From contig JAJRCM010000028.1 in assembly GCA_028678965.1 (NCBI GenBank), positions 1 through 7,517 of the forward strand: a stretch of 7,517 nucleotides of DNA. Direction: 5' to 3'. Numbering within the stretch: the stretch's first letter is position 1; each line of letters starts with the position of its first letter. Position numbers and translations under genes: made by a program. The stretch is from Methanomicrobiales archaeon (GTDB taxonomy: Archaea; Halobacteriota; Methanomicrobia; Methanomicrobiales; JACTUA01). Below the pieces are notes generated by a model. That model was not told the origin of the DNA. It saw nothing but the letters and a program-made list of their open reading frames with translations, and made no database searches. Positions 1-6,005 of this stretch are shown here, one piece after another.

Positions 1-102
1 AGAATAGCCCCGCAATCCAATAATTTCGTCAAATTTCTCCAGCAAATGGGTGGGAAGAGAAATACCAATCCGCGATAATTCCGACTCAGACGGTGTCGGC
101 AT
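1..102 (-). CDS. nikR: NikR-type nickel-responsive transcriptional regulator (N-terminal part, truncated by window edge)
   Basis: Reading the minus strand from 102 gives an open frame of 34 codons to the window edge, beginning [17 protein letters not shown] and continuing through [10 protein letters not shown] to RGYS. This matches the N-terminal ribbon-helix-helix of NikR: the beta-strand RIGISLP (residues 11-17), then helix A. Known family members are tetramers that bind operator DNA with this domain and sense Ni(II) through a C-terminal ACT-like domain, which lies outside the window here. They repress nickel uptake genes or tune nickel-dependent enzymes, which suits a methanogen with high nickel demand. 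An adjacent in-frame ATG at 105 is an equally possible start; no Shine-Dalgarno is visible before either. A generic CopG/RHH regulator cannot be excluded without the metal-binding residues. The gene is transcribed divergently from aIF2-gamma. Confidence 0.8.
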   Translation of the reverse strand, partial: MPTPSESELSRIGISLPTHLLEKFDEIIGLRGYS

Positions 103-106
103 CATA

Positions 107-134
107 CATAGTGATATGAATCGACATAATATGT
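107..134. promoter_or_regulatory. Palindromes at the predicted nikR transcription start (possible operator)
   Basis: Two short dyads sit between the nikR TATA box and its start codon: CATA-GTGA-TATG at 107-118 and the perfect 11-bp ACATA-A-TATGT at 124-134. The second covers the position where transcription should begin. NikR proteins often bind near their own or nickel-gene promoters, so autoregulation is an inference. The spacing does not match the Escherichia coli NikR operator. Confidence 0.35.
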
Positions 135-143
135 TGAATCTTT

Positions 144-155
144 GCATTTAAAAAA
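144..155 (-). promoter_or_regulatory. Putative TATA box for nikR
   Basis: On the minus strand this reads TTTTTTAAATGC, an archaeal TATA-like element. Transcription would be expected to start about 25 nt downstream, around 120-127, leaving a leader of about 20 nt before the nikR ATG. No mapped start site is available. Confidence 0.45.
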
Positions 156-156
156 C

Positions 157-290
157 GAAAAAGGTATGACGATATGGTCATTGAATCATTGTTCCTGTGG
201 TGGGGGATACCCGAATTTCTCCTGAAGTGAGAGTGACTGGATACTATACTACCCCAATAACAGTCGACAGTATGGTGAGGATGGACGGTC
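157..290. other. Intergenic region without a supported gene
   Basis: No coding frame here has a convincing start site or recognisable product. The open frame starting at 197 runs straight across the TATA box at 292-301 and looks like chance. The only structure seen is a repeated TTGAATC (134-140 and 181-187, plus TGAATC at 117-122) and a weak GACTG/CAGTC inverted pair (235-239 and 261-265). Confidence 0.5.
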
Positions 291-291
291 A

Positions 292-301
292 CTTATATAC
301 C
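292..301 (+). promoter_or_regulatory. TATA box of the aIF2-gamma operon
   Basis: CTTATATACC is a near-ideal archaeal TATA element. The start of transcription is expected around 320-326, giving a 5' leader of about 75 nt before the TTG at 398. That is long enough to hold a small upstream ORF and two palindromes. It is the only strong rightward promoter seen ahead of the first five genes of the cluster. Confidence 0.7.
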
Positions 302-343
302 CTAGAAACGACCAATTCATTATCACTTCCTCGTGAAGGCTTC

Positions 344-391
344 ATGAGTATTCCATCGTATCTCGATACTGTGGCAACGAAGGGGGTTTGA
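344..391 (+). CDS. Possible 15-codon leader peptide upstream of aIF2-gamma
   Basis: An ATG at 344 opens a frame encoding MSIPSYLDTVATKGV and stops at TGA 389-391, only 6 nt before the aIF2-gamma start and in the same frame. GAAGG at 335-339 could act as a Shine-Dalgarno, although the 4-nt spacing is short. It lies wholly downstream of the predicted transcription start. The leader also holds a TGAAG-G-CTTCA palindrome (334-344) over that ribosome site and a GTAT-CTCG-ATAC dyad (358-369) inside the frame. If translated, the ribosome would finish next to the aIF2-gamma start and might re-initiate there. No product is recognised, and a chance frame this short is quite possible. Confidence 0.3.
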   Translation: MSIPSYLDTVATKGV

Positions 392-397
392 ACGTCA

Positions 398-1633
398 TTG
401 CGGGACATCACCATACCTAGTGTCAATATCGGCGTTGTCGGTCATGTCGATCATGGGAAGACGACACTCGTCAGTGCTCTGACGGGCGTCTGGACCGATC
501 GTCACAGCGAGGAACTCAAACGTGGGATCTCCATCCGGCTGGGATATGCCGATGCAACGTTCTATGTCTGTAAGAACCATCCCGGTCCAGACAGCTATTC
601 AACTACTCCCGAATGCCCCATAGGAGGTGAAAAAACCACCCCTCTGCGGACGGTCTCCTTTGTTGATGCGCCAGGGCATGAAACCCTGATGGCCACCATG
701 CTCTCCGGTTCAGCGCTGATGGATGGCGCCATGCTCGTTATATCGGCGAATGAGCCCTGCCCTCAGCCTCAGACCAAGGAGCACCTGATGGCCCTCTCCA
801 TGGTGGGTATCCAGAAGGTAGTCATTGTGCAGAACAAGATCGATGTGGTCTCGCAAAAGGATGCCACCAAGCACTACGAGCAGATAAAGAAATTTGTCAC
901 GGGAACCATTGCGGAGAATGCCCCCATCATTCCCGTCTCTGCCCAGAAGAAGATCAACATGGGAGCCCTGATAGAAGCGCTTCATACCACGATTCCCGAG
1001 CCGGTACGGGACGCGAACCGGCCTCCCCTGATGCTGATTGCCCGGTCATTCGACATCAATAAGCCAGGGTCGAGCTGGAAAGACCTGAAAGGAGGCGTGG
1101 TGGGAGGTTCGGTGATCGGAGGTGTCCTCCATGATGGCGACGATATCGAGATACGGCCAGGTCTTCAGGTTCAGGTGGAGAACAAAGTGAAGTGGGAGCC
1201 GATAAGGACGAAGATCACCTCCCTCAACTCGGGATCAAAGAAAGTGGCTGAGGCGACACCGGGGGGATTAATCGGGGTGGGTACCAAACTCGATCCCTCC
1301 CTTACCAAGAGCGATGCGCTGGTCGGTCAGGTCGTTGGCTATGCTGATACTCTGCCACCGGTCTGGGAAAAATTGACGTTCCGAGTCACCCTCATGGAGC
1401 GGGTGGTGGGTGCGGACAGCGAGATAATCATTGAACCGCTGAAACACAAGGAGCCGCTCATGATATCGGTAGGAACTGCGGTCACTGTGGGCGTCGTTGT
1501 CAATACAAAGAAAGATCAGGTGGAAGTGATCCTCAAACGACCGGTGTGTGCCGATGTGGGCTCCCGCATCGCAATCAGCAGACAGGTGAGTGGCAGATGG
1601 CGGCTGATCGGGATGGGAGTGCTGATCGGGTGA
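398..1633 (+). CDS. eif2g: Translation initiation factor IF-2 subunit gamma (aIF2-gamma)
   Basis: This 411-residue GTPase is the core of the aIF2 heterotrimer, which brings methionyl initiator tRNA to the small ribosomal subunit. The N-terminal G domain (about 1-205) shows the P-loop GHVDHGKT (15-22), DAPGH (90-94), NKID (146-149) and SAQ (181-183). Two beta-barrel domains follow, with SFDINKPG at 217-224 at the start of domain II. The start is a rare TTG at 398: an in-frame TGA at 389-391 rules out anything further upstream, and [20 protein letters not shown] fits the family N-terminus. A purine-rich AAGGGGG (380-386) is the possible ribosome site, with rather long spacing. The zinc knuckle is unusual: Cys58-x2-His61 and Cys73-x2-Gly76 stand where many archaeal homologues have two CxxC pairs. 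The gene heads the cluster and its stop overlaps the next start (GTGA). Confidence 0.96.
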   Translation: MRDITIPSVNIGVVGHVDHGKTTLVSALTGVWTDRHSEELKRGISIRLGYADATFYVCKNHPGPDSYSTTPECPIGGEKTTPLRTVSFVDAPGHETLMATMLSGSALMDGAMLVISANEPCPQPQTKEHLMALSMVGIQKVVIVQNKIDVVSQKDATKHYEQIKKFVTGTIAENAPIIPVSAQKKINMGALIEALHTTIPEPVRDANRPPLMLIARSFDINKPGSSWKDLKGGVVGGSVIGGVLHDGDDIEIRPGLQVQVENKVKWEPIRTKITSLNSGSKKVAEATPGGLIGVGTKLDPSLTKSDALVGQVVGYADTLPPVWEKLTFRVTLMERVVGADSEIIIEPLKHKEPLMISVGTAVTVGVVVNTKKDQVEVILKRPVCADVGSRIAISRQVSGRWRLIGMGVLIG

Positions 1634-2007
1634 CGGTCCTCCTCGATACCAATGCGCTCATGCTCCCGGTGCAATTCGGGATTGATATCTTCTCTGAACT
1701 GGAACGAATCCTCGGACAGTATCAGCCGGTGGTATTGCGGGGAACCCTCGAGGAACTGGAGAGGATTGCACAGGGAACGGGAGATAATGCTGTTGCCGCA
1801 CGGGTGGGAAGAACGCTTGCCGAACGGTGTCACATGGAAGGGGATAAGGAAGAGCGGGGTGACGTGGATACCGCTATCATCCGGTTTGCAGAAAGGAACC
1901 AGTGTGCGGTAGTCACCAATGACCTGGCATTGAAAAAAATCCTGCAGGAGAAGGGCATCAGAGTGATATCGATGAGAAAATTGAAACGATTGGATGGTGG
2001 CTGGTGA
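1630..2007 (+). CDS. PIN-domain protein, Fcf1/VapC-like putative ribonuclease
   Basis: The 125-residue product is a single PIN domain, the fold of metal-dependent RNases. It begins [10 protein letters not shown], with Asp6 in the first-strand motif. Further acidic candidates are Glu41/Glu42 (LEEL), Asp78/Asp80 (GDVDTAII) and Asp98 (VTNDLALKK). Its place between aIF2-gamma and rpo7, common in euryarchaea, and the lack of a partner antitoxin favour an Fcf1/Utp24-like RNA-processing role over a VapC toxin; the substrate is unknown. I chose GTG at 1630, overlapping the aIF2-gamma TGA, because the family starts just before the first strand. An alternative ATG at 1597 has a perfect AGGTGA (1584-1589) at good spacing and would add 11 residues. 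The last codons supply the GGTGA ribosome site for rpo7. Confidence 0.88.
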   Translation: MTVLLDTNALMLPVQFGIDIFSELERILGQYQPVVLRGTLEELERIAQGTGDNAVAARVGRTLAERCHMEGDKEERGDVDTAIIRFAERNQCAVVTNDLALKKILQEKGIRVISMRKLKRLDGGW

Positions 2008-2011
2008 AGCG

Positions 2012-2587
2012 ATGTATTACCGTTTGAAACTTGCGGATAAGGTGCGGGTTCCTCCTCATCGCCTGGGCGAAGATCTCGGGGTGGTGATCCTGAATGTCCT
2101 CCAGGAGCAGCTCGAGGGGAGCATTGATAAAGACCTGGGCATTTTCATTGCCGTCACCAAGGTCTTCGATATTGGTGAAGGGGAACTGGTGCCGGGCGAC
2201 GGAGCGGTCTACTATGACGTCACCTTTGAGGCACTGGTGCTCCGGCTTGCCCTGCAGGAGATTGTGGAAGGGACTGTGGTGGAGACCACCAGTTTCGGTT
2301 CATTCATCAGCCTTGGACCCATCGATGCCATGCTCCACGTGAGCCAGATCTCCGATGATTTCATCAACTATGATGAGAAGAACGGGCGGCTCATCTGCCA
2401 GGAATCAAAACGTTTCATTGCCGTGGGAGATGTGGTGAGAGCGAGGGTAGTGACGCTCAGCCTCACCGAACGGGAACCACGGGAGAGTAAAATTGGCCTC
2501 ACCATGCGCCAGGTCGGCCTGGGCCCGGCAACATGGCTCGAAGAGGAGTACGAGAAGGAGAAGGGTGCGGCTCATGGTGGTGCGTAA
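2012..2587 (+). CDS. rpoE1: DNA-directed RNA polymerase subunit Rpo7 (RpoE')
   Basis: Rpo7 pairs with Rpo4 to form the stalk of archaeal RNA polymerase, which helps open-complex formation, binds emerging RNA and influences processivity. The 191-residue protein has the N-terminal stalk domain (about 1-80, starting MYYRLKLADKVRVPP and including the VYYDVTFEALV segment). A C-terminal S1/OB RNA-binding domain follows (about 83-167), with EGTVVETTSFGSFISLG and the family-typical HVSQISDDF at 109-117. The tail after 170 is charged. The start at 2012 is preceded by GGTGA (2003-2007) with 4-nt spacing, placed over the stop of the PIN gene. A longer frame from GTG 1994 adds six residues and lacks support. 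The 3' end overlaps spt4 by 14 nt. Confidence 0.95.
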   Translation: MYYRLKLADKVRVPPHRLGEDLGVVILNVLQEQLEGSIDKDLGIFIAVTKVFDIGEGELVPGDGAVYYDVTFEALVLRLALQEIVEGTVVETTSFGSFISLGPIDAMLHVSQISDDFINYDEKNGRLICQESKRFIAVGDVVRARVVTLSLTEREPRESKIGLTMRQVGLGPATWLEEEYEKEKGAAHGGA

Positions 2588-2774
2588 GAAACAACCATCC
2601 GTCTGCCGGGACTGTCACCGGGTGGTGGAAGGAGAAAGTTGTATGCTCTGCGGCACCACCAACCTGACCACCGATTGGGCAGGGTATCTTGTGATCATCG
2701 ATCCCGAGCATTCCGATGTCGCAAAAAAGATGAATATCAAATTACCCGGACGGTACGCGCTGAAGGTTCGCTGA
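2574..2774 (+). CDS. spt4: Transcription elongation factor Spt4 (RpoE'')
   Basis: The product is a 66-residue zinc-ribbon protein. Cys11-x2-Cys14 (CRDC) and Cys23-x2-Cys26 (CMLC) form the metal site, followed by TTDWAGYLVIIDPEHSDVAKK, which matches archaeal Spt4. Spt4 binds the NGN domain of Spt5 and stabilises the clamp on RNA polymerase during elongation; spt5 is not in this window. Three consecutive possible starts occur (ATG 2574, GTG 2577, GTG 2580). The ATG is preferred; upstream GGAGAAGGG-like purines lie inside rpo7. It overlaps rpo7 by 14 nt and the next gene by one base (TGATG), which fits translational coupling. Confidence 0.92.
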   Translation: MVVRKKQPSVCRDCHRVVEGESCMLCGTTNLTTDWAGYLVIIDPEHSDVAKKMNIKLPGRYALKVR

Positions 2775-3259
2775 TGCTGAGGCTCCCCGCCCATCACCGC
2801 GAGGGTCTTCACCGACCGTTCGGAACCCTCTACCGGAACCTCTCCGAGCTCCTCCCCCTTCTTTCAGGAAAACAGGTCTATGCCGTGGGGGACGTGGTGA
2901 CCCACCGGCTGCTTCGAATTGGTGTTGTACCGGAAGTTGCCGTCATAGATGGGAAAACAATGCGCACCCCTTGCTCCTGGACTCCTGAGTACCATGCACG
3001 GAAGATTCATGCAATGAATCCTCCAGGGACTATCACTGATGAGCTCATCGCGGCCATACGGGTGGCACTTTCTCACCCCCCCTCCCTAATTGTGGTAGAG
3101 GGGGAAGAGGATCTCGCCGTTCTTCCCCTAGTACTCGCCGCACCTGAGGGCGGAATGCTCCTCTATGGTCAGCCAAACGAGGGAGTGGTGCTCCGCGAGA
3201 TAGATGCACAGGCAAAAAAGGATGCTACGAATCTTCTCTCGCTTTTTACCTCGGAGTAA
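2774..3259 (+). CDS. GTP-dependent dephospho-CoA kinase (DUF359)
   Basis: The 161-residue product matches the archaeal DUF359/COG1909 family, shown in Thermococcus kodakarensis to phosphorylate dephospho-CoA with GTP, the last step of CoA synthesis; it is unrelated to bacterial CoaE. Family landmarks are VGDVVT (38-43), VIDGKTMR (57-64), VVEGEEDLAVLPLVLAAP (107-124) and YGQPNEGVV (131-139), the acidic residues being likely active-site elements. The start ATG overlaps the spt4 TGA as TGATG, and GAAGG lies at 2762-2766. A longer open frame upstream belongs to the spt4 shadow frame. It is commonly found beside spt4 in euryarchaea, so placement and sequence agree. A T5 run near its stop codon and a TATA box just downstream suggest that a new transcription unit starts after it. 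Confidence 0.9.
   Translation: MLRLPAHHREGLHRPFGTLYRNLSELLPLLSGKQVYAVGDVVTHRLLRIGVVPEVAVIDGKTMRTPCSWTPEYHARKIHAMNPPGTITDELIAAIRVALSHPPSLIVVEGEEDLAVLPLVLAAPEGGMLLYGQPNEGVVLREIDAQAKKDATNLLSLFTSE
3243..3247 (+). terminator. Possible oligo-T terminator at the end of the dephospho-CoA kinase gene
   Basis: A run of five T residues lies just before the stop codon and about 40 bp ahead of the next TATA box. Archaeal termination often occurs at T-rich tracts without a hairpin, but five T is weak, and partial read-through into S24e is likely. Confidence 0.2.
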
Positions 3260-3283
3260 AGTAGCAGGGAAGCTGTCGCGAGA

Positions 3284-3293
3284 CTTTAAATAA
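3284..3293 (+). promoter_or_regulatory. Internal TATA box ahead of the S24e/S27ae genes
   Basis: CTTTAAATAA stands in the 62-bp gap before S24e, the largest gap within the rightward cluster. Transcription would start about 25 nt downstream, near 3310-3316, leaving only a very short leader before ATG 3322. Either AAAGGAT (3311-3317) acts as ribosome site in a leader of a few nt, or the message is close to leaderless. Confidence 0.6.
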
Positions 3294-3321
3294 CCCGGTT
3301 GACAACATATAAAGGATATCG

Positions 3322-3666
3322 ATGGATTTTAAACTCACTGAAGACAGGAGAAACGAGCTTTTACATCGAAGGGAGCTCACCTTTACGGTCACCTACAACG
3401 GACCCACTCCCTCGCGACAGCAGGTGCTCGATAAACTATCCGCACTCCTCAATCTCAACCAGAATCTGGTGGTCATTGATTCATTGACCACACGATTCGG
3501 GAAGATGGAGATCCATGGGACCGCACGGCTATATGATAACCAGGAGATAAAATCACAACTGGAGCGCCCGTATCTCCTCAACCGTGGAAAACCAAAGGGA
3601 GAGCAGGAGAAGGGGAGCCCAGCACCTGAAGAGAAAAAGGTGGAGAAGGAACAGGTGAAGAAATAA
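3322..3666 (+). CDS. rps24e: 30S ribosomal protein S24e
   Basis: The 114-residue protein has the S24e fold shared by archaea and eukaryotes and absent from bacteria. [19 protein letters not shown] opens it, [21 protein letters not shown] spans 21-41, and the hallmark [21 protein letters not shown] covers about 51-71. From about 86 the protein ends in a low-complexity Lys/Glu-rich tail ([20 protein letters not shown]) typical of ribosomal protein extensions that contact RNA or are disordered. The ATG is preceded by AAAGGAT at 3311-3317. The stop TAA overlaps the S27ae ATG by one base, so the two 30S proteins are probably made in step. Confidence 0.95.
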   Translation: MDFKLTEDRRNELLHRRELTFTVTYNGPTPSRQQVLDKLSALLNLNQNLVVIDSLTTRFGKMEIHGTARLYDNQEIKSQLERPYLLNRGKPKGEQEKGSPAPEEKKVEKEQVKK

Positions 3667-3821
3667 TGGCCGAAAAGCGGAGTGCCTACTACACCATCAA
3701 GGACGGGAAAGCGATCCCTCAGCGCAAATCGTGCCCGCGATGCGGGACTGGGGTTTTCCTCGCTGAGCATACGGACCGACTCTCCTGCGGAAAGTGTGGC
3801 TACACAGAATTTAAAAAATAA
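3666..3821 (+). CDS. rps27ae: 30S ribosomal protein S27ae
   Basis: This short gene of 51 codons encodes [20 protein letters not shown], then a zinc ribbon with Cys23-x2-Cys26 (CPRC) and Cys41-x2-Cys44 (CGKC), ending GYTEFKK. It matches archaeal S27ae, the free-standing counterpart of the ribosomal half of the eukaryotic ubiquitin-S27a fusion. A perfect AGGTGA (3653-3658) lies 7 nt before the ATG, inside the S24e tail. The start overlaps the S24e stop (TAATG). It is read in a different frame from the kae1-bud32 open frame, whose apparent upstream extension from 3682 is only the shadow of this gene. Confidence 0.95.
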   Translation: MAEKRSAYYTIKDGKAIPQRKSCPRCGTGVFLAEHTDRLSCGKCGYTEFKK

Positions 3822-3828
3822 ATTTTTA

Positions 3829-5397
3829 ATGCCGGTGACCGGGCAAATCCTGGGGATTGAAGGCACTGCCTGGAATCTCAGTGCCGCTCTTTTTGATCAG
3901 GATCTGGTCGCAACTCATGCTTCTGCTTACCGCCCACCGCATGGGGGTATCCACCCCCGGGAGGCAGCGCAGCACCACGCGACAATGATGAAGGAAGTGG
4001 TGGCAAAAGTACTCGAAAAAGCGGGCACCATTGTGGGGGTGGCATTTTCCCAGGGTCCGGGTCTCGGCCCATGCCTGCGCACCGTTGCCACCGCGGCACG
4101 AGCACTTTCGCTCTCTCTCAATATTCCGCTGATAGGAGTAAATCACTGTGTTGCCCACGTGGAAATCGGCCGGTGGGCAACGGGGTGCCAAGATCCCATC
4201 ACTCTCTACGCCAGCGGAGCAAATACCCAGGTCCTCGGCTTCCTCAATTCCCGCTACCGGATATTTGGAGAAACACTTGACATCGGGATAGGAAATGCTC
4301 TGGATAAATTTGCCCGGTACCATGGACTCCCTCATCCGGGGGGACCGGTGATCGAGGATCTGGCAAAAAAAGGATCCTATATTGAAATGCCCTACACGGT
4401 CAAGGGAATGGATCTCGCTTTCTCTGGTCTCGTCAGCGCTGCCAAGGATGCGAAAGCCCCGATGGAAGATGTCTGCTTTTCGTTCCAGGAGACCGCTTTC
4501 GCCATGTGCGTGGAAGTGACCGAGCGGGCTCTTGCCCACACCGAAAAGGATGAGGTTCTGCTGGTGGGGGGTGTGGGAGTGAACCGCAGGCTCCAGGAAA
4601 TGCTGCGAATCATGTGCGAGGAACGGGGAGCCACGCTCCATGTGCCCCAGCGGCAGTATCTGGGGGACAATGGGGCGATGATTGCGTACACGGGCAGGCT
4701 GATGCTGGAGCATGGTCAGGCTCTCCCCCTCGAAACATCCCGTGTCAATCCGTCCTATCGCGCAGATGAGGTGGATATCCGATGGAGGGCGGGTGAGGAG
4801 CCCCGCAAGATAACGGTGCAGAAAAGGACTGAAGCGAGAGGGGCAGAGGCAGTGGTCACTATCGAGGATGCATTTGTTACCAAACGACGGCTCAGCAAGT
4901 CATACCGGGTGGGGGCGCTCGACCAGAGACTGATCGGAGAGCGGACGAAAGCCGAAGCCCGGCTGATCTCCACAGCGAGGAAGGCCGGGGTTTCGACCCC
5001 GATTATCAAGGACGTCACCCCAGATACCATCGTCATGGAACGGATCGACGGTACGCTTCTCAAGGACGACCTTTCTCCACAACCTCTTCTCGCAGCCGGT
5101 GTGGCAGTAGGGCGGCTCCACACGGCAGGAATTATTCATGGCGATCTGACCACCAGCAACATGATCATCAGGGAGGGGACGTGCGTGCTCATCGATTTCG
5201 GGCTTTCCCACGTCTCCACTGAATTGGAAGCCCGGGGAGTGGACGTTCACGTCCTGTTCCAGACGTTGAAGAGCACGACGTCTCAGTACCAGCAATTGAG
5301 TGAGGCATTTATTGATGGATATAGCCGGGAGTTTTCGGCTGTTGATGACGTGTTAAAGAGGGAGTGCGAAATAGAGCACCGGGGGAGATACCTGTGA
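3829..5397 (+). CDS. kae1-bud32: Kae1-Bud32 fusion: tRNA t6A37 threonylcarbamoyltransferase / serine-threonine kinase-ATPase of KEOPS
   Basis: The 522-residue protein joins two KEOPS subunits. Residues 1 to about 325 are Kae1, which transfers threonylcarbamoyl to A37 of ANN-decoding tRNAs. Visible are LGIEGTAWNLSAAL (8-21), the metal ligands His106 and His110 (NHCVAH), NALDKFAR (156-163), GGPVIEDLA (171-179), GGVGVNRRL (247-255) and Asp280 in GDNGAMIAYTG. Residues from about 330 on are Bud32, an atypical small kinase that acts as an ATPase supporting Kae1. It shows Lys352 (VTKRRLSKSYR), ERTKAEARL (371-379), HGDLTTSN (437-444), IDFGLS (455-460) and the C-terminal RGRYL. Such fusions are known in several euryarchaea. 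The ATG at 3829 is chosen; GTG at 3835 is an alternative closer to the usual N-terminus, and neither has a Shine-Dalgarno. The partners Cgi121 and Pcc1 are not in the window. Confidence 0.95.
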   Translation: MPVTGQILGIEGTAWNLSAALFDQDLVATHASAYRPPHGGIHPREAAQHHATMMKEVVAKVLEKAGTIVGVAFSQGPGLGPCLRTVATAARALSLSLNIPLIGVNHCVAHVEIGRWATGCQDPITLYASGANTQVLGFLNSRYRIFGETLDIGIGNALDKFARYHGLPHPGGPVIEDLAKKGSYIEMPYTVKGMDLAFSGLVSAAKDAKAPMEDVCFSFQETAFAMCVEVTERALAHTEKDEVLLVGGVGVNRRLQEMLRIMCEERGATLHVPQRQYLGDNGAMIAYTGRLMLEHGQALPLETSRVNPSYRADEVDIRWRAGEEPRKITVQKRTEARGAEAVVTIEDAFVTKRRLSKSYRVGALDQRLIGERTKAEARLISTARKAGVSTPIIKDVTPDTIVMERIDGTLLKDDLSPQPLLAAGVAVGRLHTAGIIHGDLTTSNMIIREGTCVLIDFGLSHVSTELEARGVDVHVLFQTLKSTTSQYQQLSEAFIDGYSREFSAVDDVLKRECEIEHRGRYL

Positions 5398-5957
5398 GGC
5401 TGGCGGTGGTGACCGGAAATCCGAATAAAGCGAAAGAGGTTGCTGCGTTTTTTTCAGGAAAGCTTGAGGTGGACCATATCAGGCTCGAATGTCCTGAGTT
5501 CAGGCATGACGATGTAGGGGAGATCGCACGGGAAAAAGCCCGGTTTGCTTACGAACGATTGAAGGTACCTCTCATTGTCGATGATACTGCCTTTTCTATC
5601 GATGCGCTTCAAGGCTTCCCTGGCCCCTACGCGGCCTATGTGCTGAACACCATCGGGATTGGGGGCATCCTCACCCTGATGCAGGGCAGGCCAGAGAGGG
5701 CAGCCCACTTTGTCACCGCTATTGCCTATGCCGATGATGACGGTGTTTTGGTGTTCAAGGGAACTCTTGATGGAACTATCGTTGCACCGAGGGGTACGGG
5801 AGGCTTTGGCTACGACCCTATCTTTGAATGGGAAGGACACACTCTGGCAGAACTCAGTCTCGAGGTGAAGAGTACCATCTCCCACCGCGGACGGGCTCTT
5901 GCAGCGTTCTCCGGGTGGCTGAAAGGTAAAGGTCTCCTCGTGCTGCATAAGAGTTAA
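5394..5957 (+). CDS. rdgB: XTP/dITP pyrophosphatase (HAM1/RdgB family)
   Basis: The 187-residue enzyme hydrolyses non-canonical purine triphosphates (XTP, ITP, dITP) to monophosphate and pyrophosphate, keeping damaged bases out of nucleic acids. Family landmarks are VTGNPNKAKE (6-15), VDDTAFSIDALQGFPGPYAA (62-81, with the catalytic Asp63/Asp64 pair), GTGGFGYDPIF (134-144) and STISHRGRAL (160-169, with His164 and Arg165), preceded by Lys159. The start GTG at 5394 overlaps the kae1-bud32 TGA (GTGA) and follows GGGGGAG (5381-5387) at about 6-nt spacing. The longer frame from 5364 would overlap bud32 more and precede the first conserved strand. A close link to kae1-bud32 is common in euryarchaea, though the two activities act on different substrates. 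Confidence 0.94.
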   Translation: MRLAVVTGNPNKAKEVAAFFSGKLEVDHIRLECPEFRHDDVGEIAREKARFAYERLKVPLIVDDTAFSIDALQGFPGPYAAYVLNTIGIGGILTLMQGRPERAAHFVTAIAYADDDGVLVFKGTLDGTIVAPRGTGGFGYDPIFEWEGHTLAELSLEVKSTISHRGRALAAFSGWLKGKGLLVLHKS

Positions 5958-6005
5958 GAAGTGGCAGCACGTTGTGTTAAGAACAGATAGTGTGGTGAAT
6001 ACCAT

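Noticed and set aside
102..169. TCATAC (102-107) and GTATGA (164-169) as an E. coli-type NikR operator
   Set aside because: The halves are in the wrong order and 56 bp apart instead of GTATGA-N16-TCATAC.
166..225. 19-codon rightward frame with a Cys-rich HCSCGGG stretch
   Set aside because: The AAGG before it is almost against the ATG, the frame is very short, and it lies upstream of the only rightward promoter.
197..391. 64-codon rightward open frame ahead of aIF2-gamma
   Set aside because: It crosses the TATA box at 292-301, has no ribosome site and resembles no family. Only its last 15 codons (from ATG 344) lie in the predicted transcript.
3826..4713. 295-codon leftward open frame opposite kae1-bud32
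   Set aside because: It mirrors the antisense of a strongly conserved gene, has no family features and no promoter; the length follows from GC-rich coding on the other strand.
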